Of a stretch of 6,083 nt of DNA, positions 5,419 through 6,083 are shown one piece after another. The DNA is taken from contig JAJYTL010000212.1 in NCBI GenBank assembly GCA_021793055.1, positions 1 through 6,083 on the forward strand. The letters run 5' to 3'. The position numbers were made by a program, and so were the translations under genes. The notes under the pieces were generated by a model. That model ran no database searches. It had not been told where the DNA came from and saw nothing but the letters and a program-made list of their open reading frames with translations. Numbering within the stretch: the first letter of the stretch is position 1; each line of letters begins with the position of its first letter. This DNA is from Pseudomonadota bacterium. GTDB taxonomy: Bacteria; Pseudomonadota; Alphaproteobacteria; Ferrovibrionales; Ferrovibrionaceae.

Positions 5419-5937
5419 ATGATGCAATTGGACAGCGGTAATGCTCAATCATGCGCAGGAGACGTTGCCCTCATCGTTGGCGGCGGACCTGGCATCAGCG
5501 CGAGCTGCGCCAGGTTGCTCGCACAAAACGGCATGCGTGTCGGCATCGCAGCCAGGAACCTGGATAAATCTGCGCTGCAGAATCTGGAGAACACGCACGG
5601 CGTGCGGCGATACGTGTGCGATGCAAGCGAACCGGCGGGCGTGGAGCTGCTGTTCCAGAATGTTGTTCGAGACCTTGGGGCTCGTACGCTTGTCGTTCAC
5701 AACATCGACGGCCGGGTCCCCGGCATTTTTGGCAAGGGAATTACCGAAGTCGGCCCGGGCATGGTACTCGAAACGCTTCGGAACTCTGCATTCAGCGCAT
5801 CCTTGGTTGGTCAGCAGTCAGTGCGGAGTTTGGAAGGCAATTCCGTGATATCGGCGCAGCGGCCGCTCACTTCGGGAGTCAAAAGAGCCGTATTAGCGCG
5901 CGCGGCGCCTACTGGTCGGCTCAGGCAAGAGATGTGA
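5419..5937 (+). pseudogene. Truncated, degenerate SDR-like gene of the non-canonical subgroup
   Basis: A 172-residue frame. Residues 16-136 form a convincing first half of an SDR: the cofactor loop IVGGGPGIS (19-27), AARN (44-47) after beta 2, CDAS (67-70), and VVHNIDGRVPGIF (92-104) in place of NNAG. RNSAFSASLVGQQ (121-133) has Ser where classical SDRs have catalytic Asn. From about residue 137 (base ~5830) the resemblance fades: there is no recognisable Ser motif, no YxxxK (only a weak ARAAPTG), and the frame ends at 172 where members have about 245-260 residues. No other frame restores the missing C-terminal part. Start and ribosome binding site look intact and the gene lies opposite tetR behind shared operators, so it may still be expressed as a half-domain protein. 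Frameshift plus decay, or replacement at a recombination junction, are the likely causes. Confidence 0.7.
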
Positions 5938-6083
5938 ATGGCCCCGACGCGCGAACGGCGGTCGACGCCTTTTCCGCGCCGAAGAAGTAGACGGCGCAAA
6001 CAGGGAGATGGGATATCGCGGCGGCGGCTCGACGGGAGGGGTCGGAGTTGCGGGTGGCAGTCCTTCTACGGATGTTAGGAACG
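5938..6083. other. Flank without a supported gene
   Basis: After the stop at 5935-5937 no protein family is recognised. Frame +3 stays open to a TAG at 5988-5990 with a C-terminus-like end (GPDARTAVDAFSAPKK), which might be the tail of a different gene. An ATG at 6008 opens a glycine-rich frame to the window end, without a properly spaced ribosome binding site. Neither is strong enough to call. Confidence 0.4.

Noticed and set aside
6008..6083. Glycine-rich frame from ATG 6008 running off the window end
   Set aside because: Only 25 codons are visible, the GGGAG is directly against the ATG, and no family is recognised.
1..6083. tRNA, rRNA, CRISPR array, transposase, integrase or long terminal repeats
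   Set aside because: None was seen on reading both strands; the only repeated motif found is the operator family.

Overview
The window looks like part of the chromosome, or a large replicon, of a high-GC Gram-negative bacterium. An alphaproteobacterium (Sphingomonadales or Rhizobiales type) is most likely. The grounds are the GC-rich coding sequence with long antisense shadow frames, the GGAG-type ribosome binding sites, and the families present; no taxonomic marker is in the window. It reads as an accessory metabolic/detoxification locus. No RNA gene, transposase, integrase or CRISPR array was seen.

Layout: (i) 120-2515, minus strand: a two-gene unit of a classical short-chain dehydrogenase/reductase (SDR) followed by a 14-helix DHA2-type major facilitator (MFS) exporter. 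The first ~40 residues of the exporter look like the decayed start of another SDR. (ii) 2516-2847: an AT-rich regulatory island with a near-consensus promoter and two operator-like inverted repeats, then a decayed stretch that may be another SDR relic. (iii) 2848-5282, minus strand: a compact four-gene run of TetR regulator, PaaI-type hotdog thioesterase, non-canonical SDR and thioredoxin-fold 2-hydroxychromene-2-carboxylate isomerase/DsbA-like protein. (iv) 5283-5418: a second AT-rich island with two more copies of the operator. (v) 5419-5937, plus strand: a divergent SDR-like gene of a related non-canonical subgroup that loses its C-terminal third, probably a pseudogene.

How it fits together: the same motif (ATGAY-N4-RTCAT, with imperfect copies) occurs twice in each island. 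In each island one copy sits in the spacer between the -35 and -10 boxes of a minus-strand promoter. The simplest reading is that the TetR protein represses its own operon, the divergent SDR-like gene and the SDR-MFS operon 2.2 kb away, as one small regulon. This is inference from sequence symmetry. The inducer is unknown; the enzyme set (thioesterase, two reductase-fold proteins, glutathione-type isomerase fold, exporter) suggests an acyl- or aryl-CoA-type or electrophilic hydrophobic compound, but the sequence does not identify it. The repeated SDR pieces suggest a locus shaped by gene duplication, fusion and decay.
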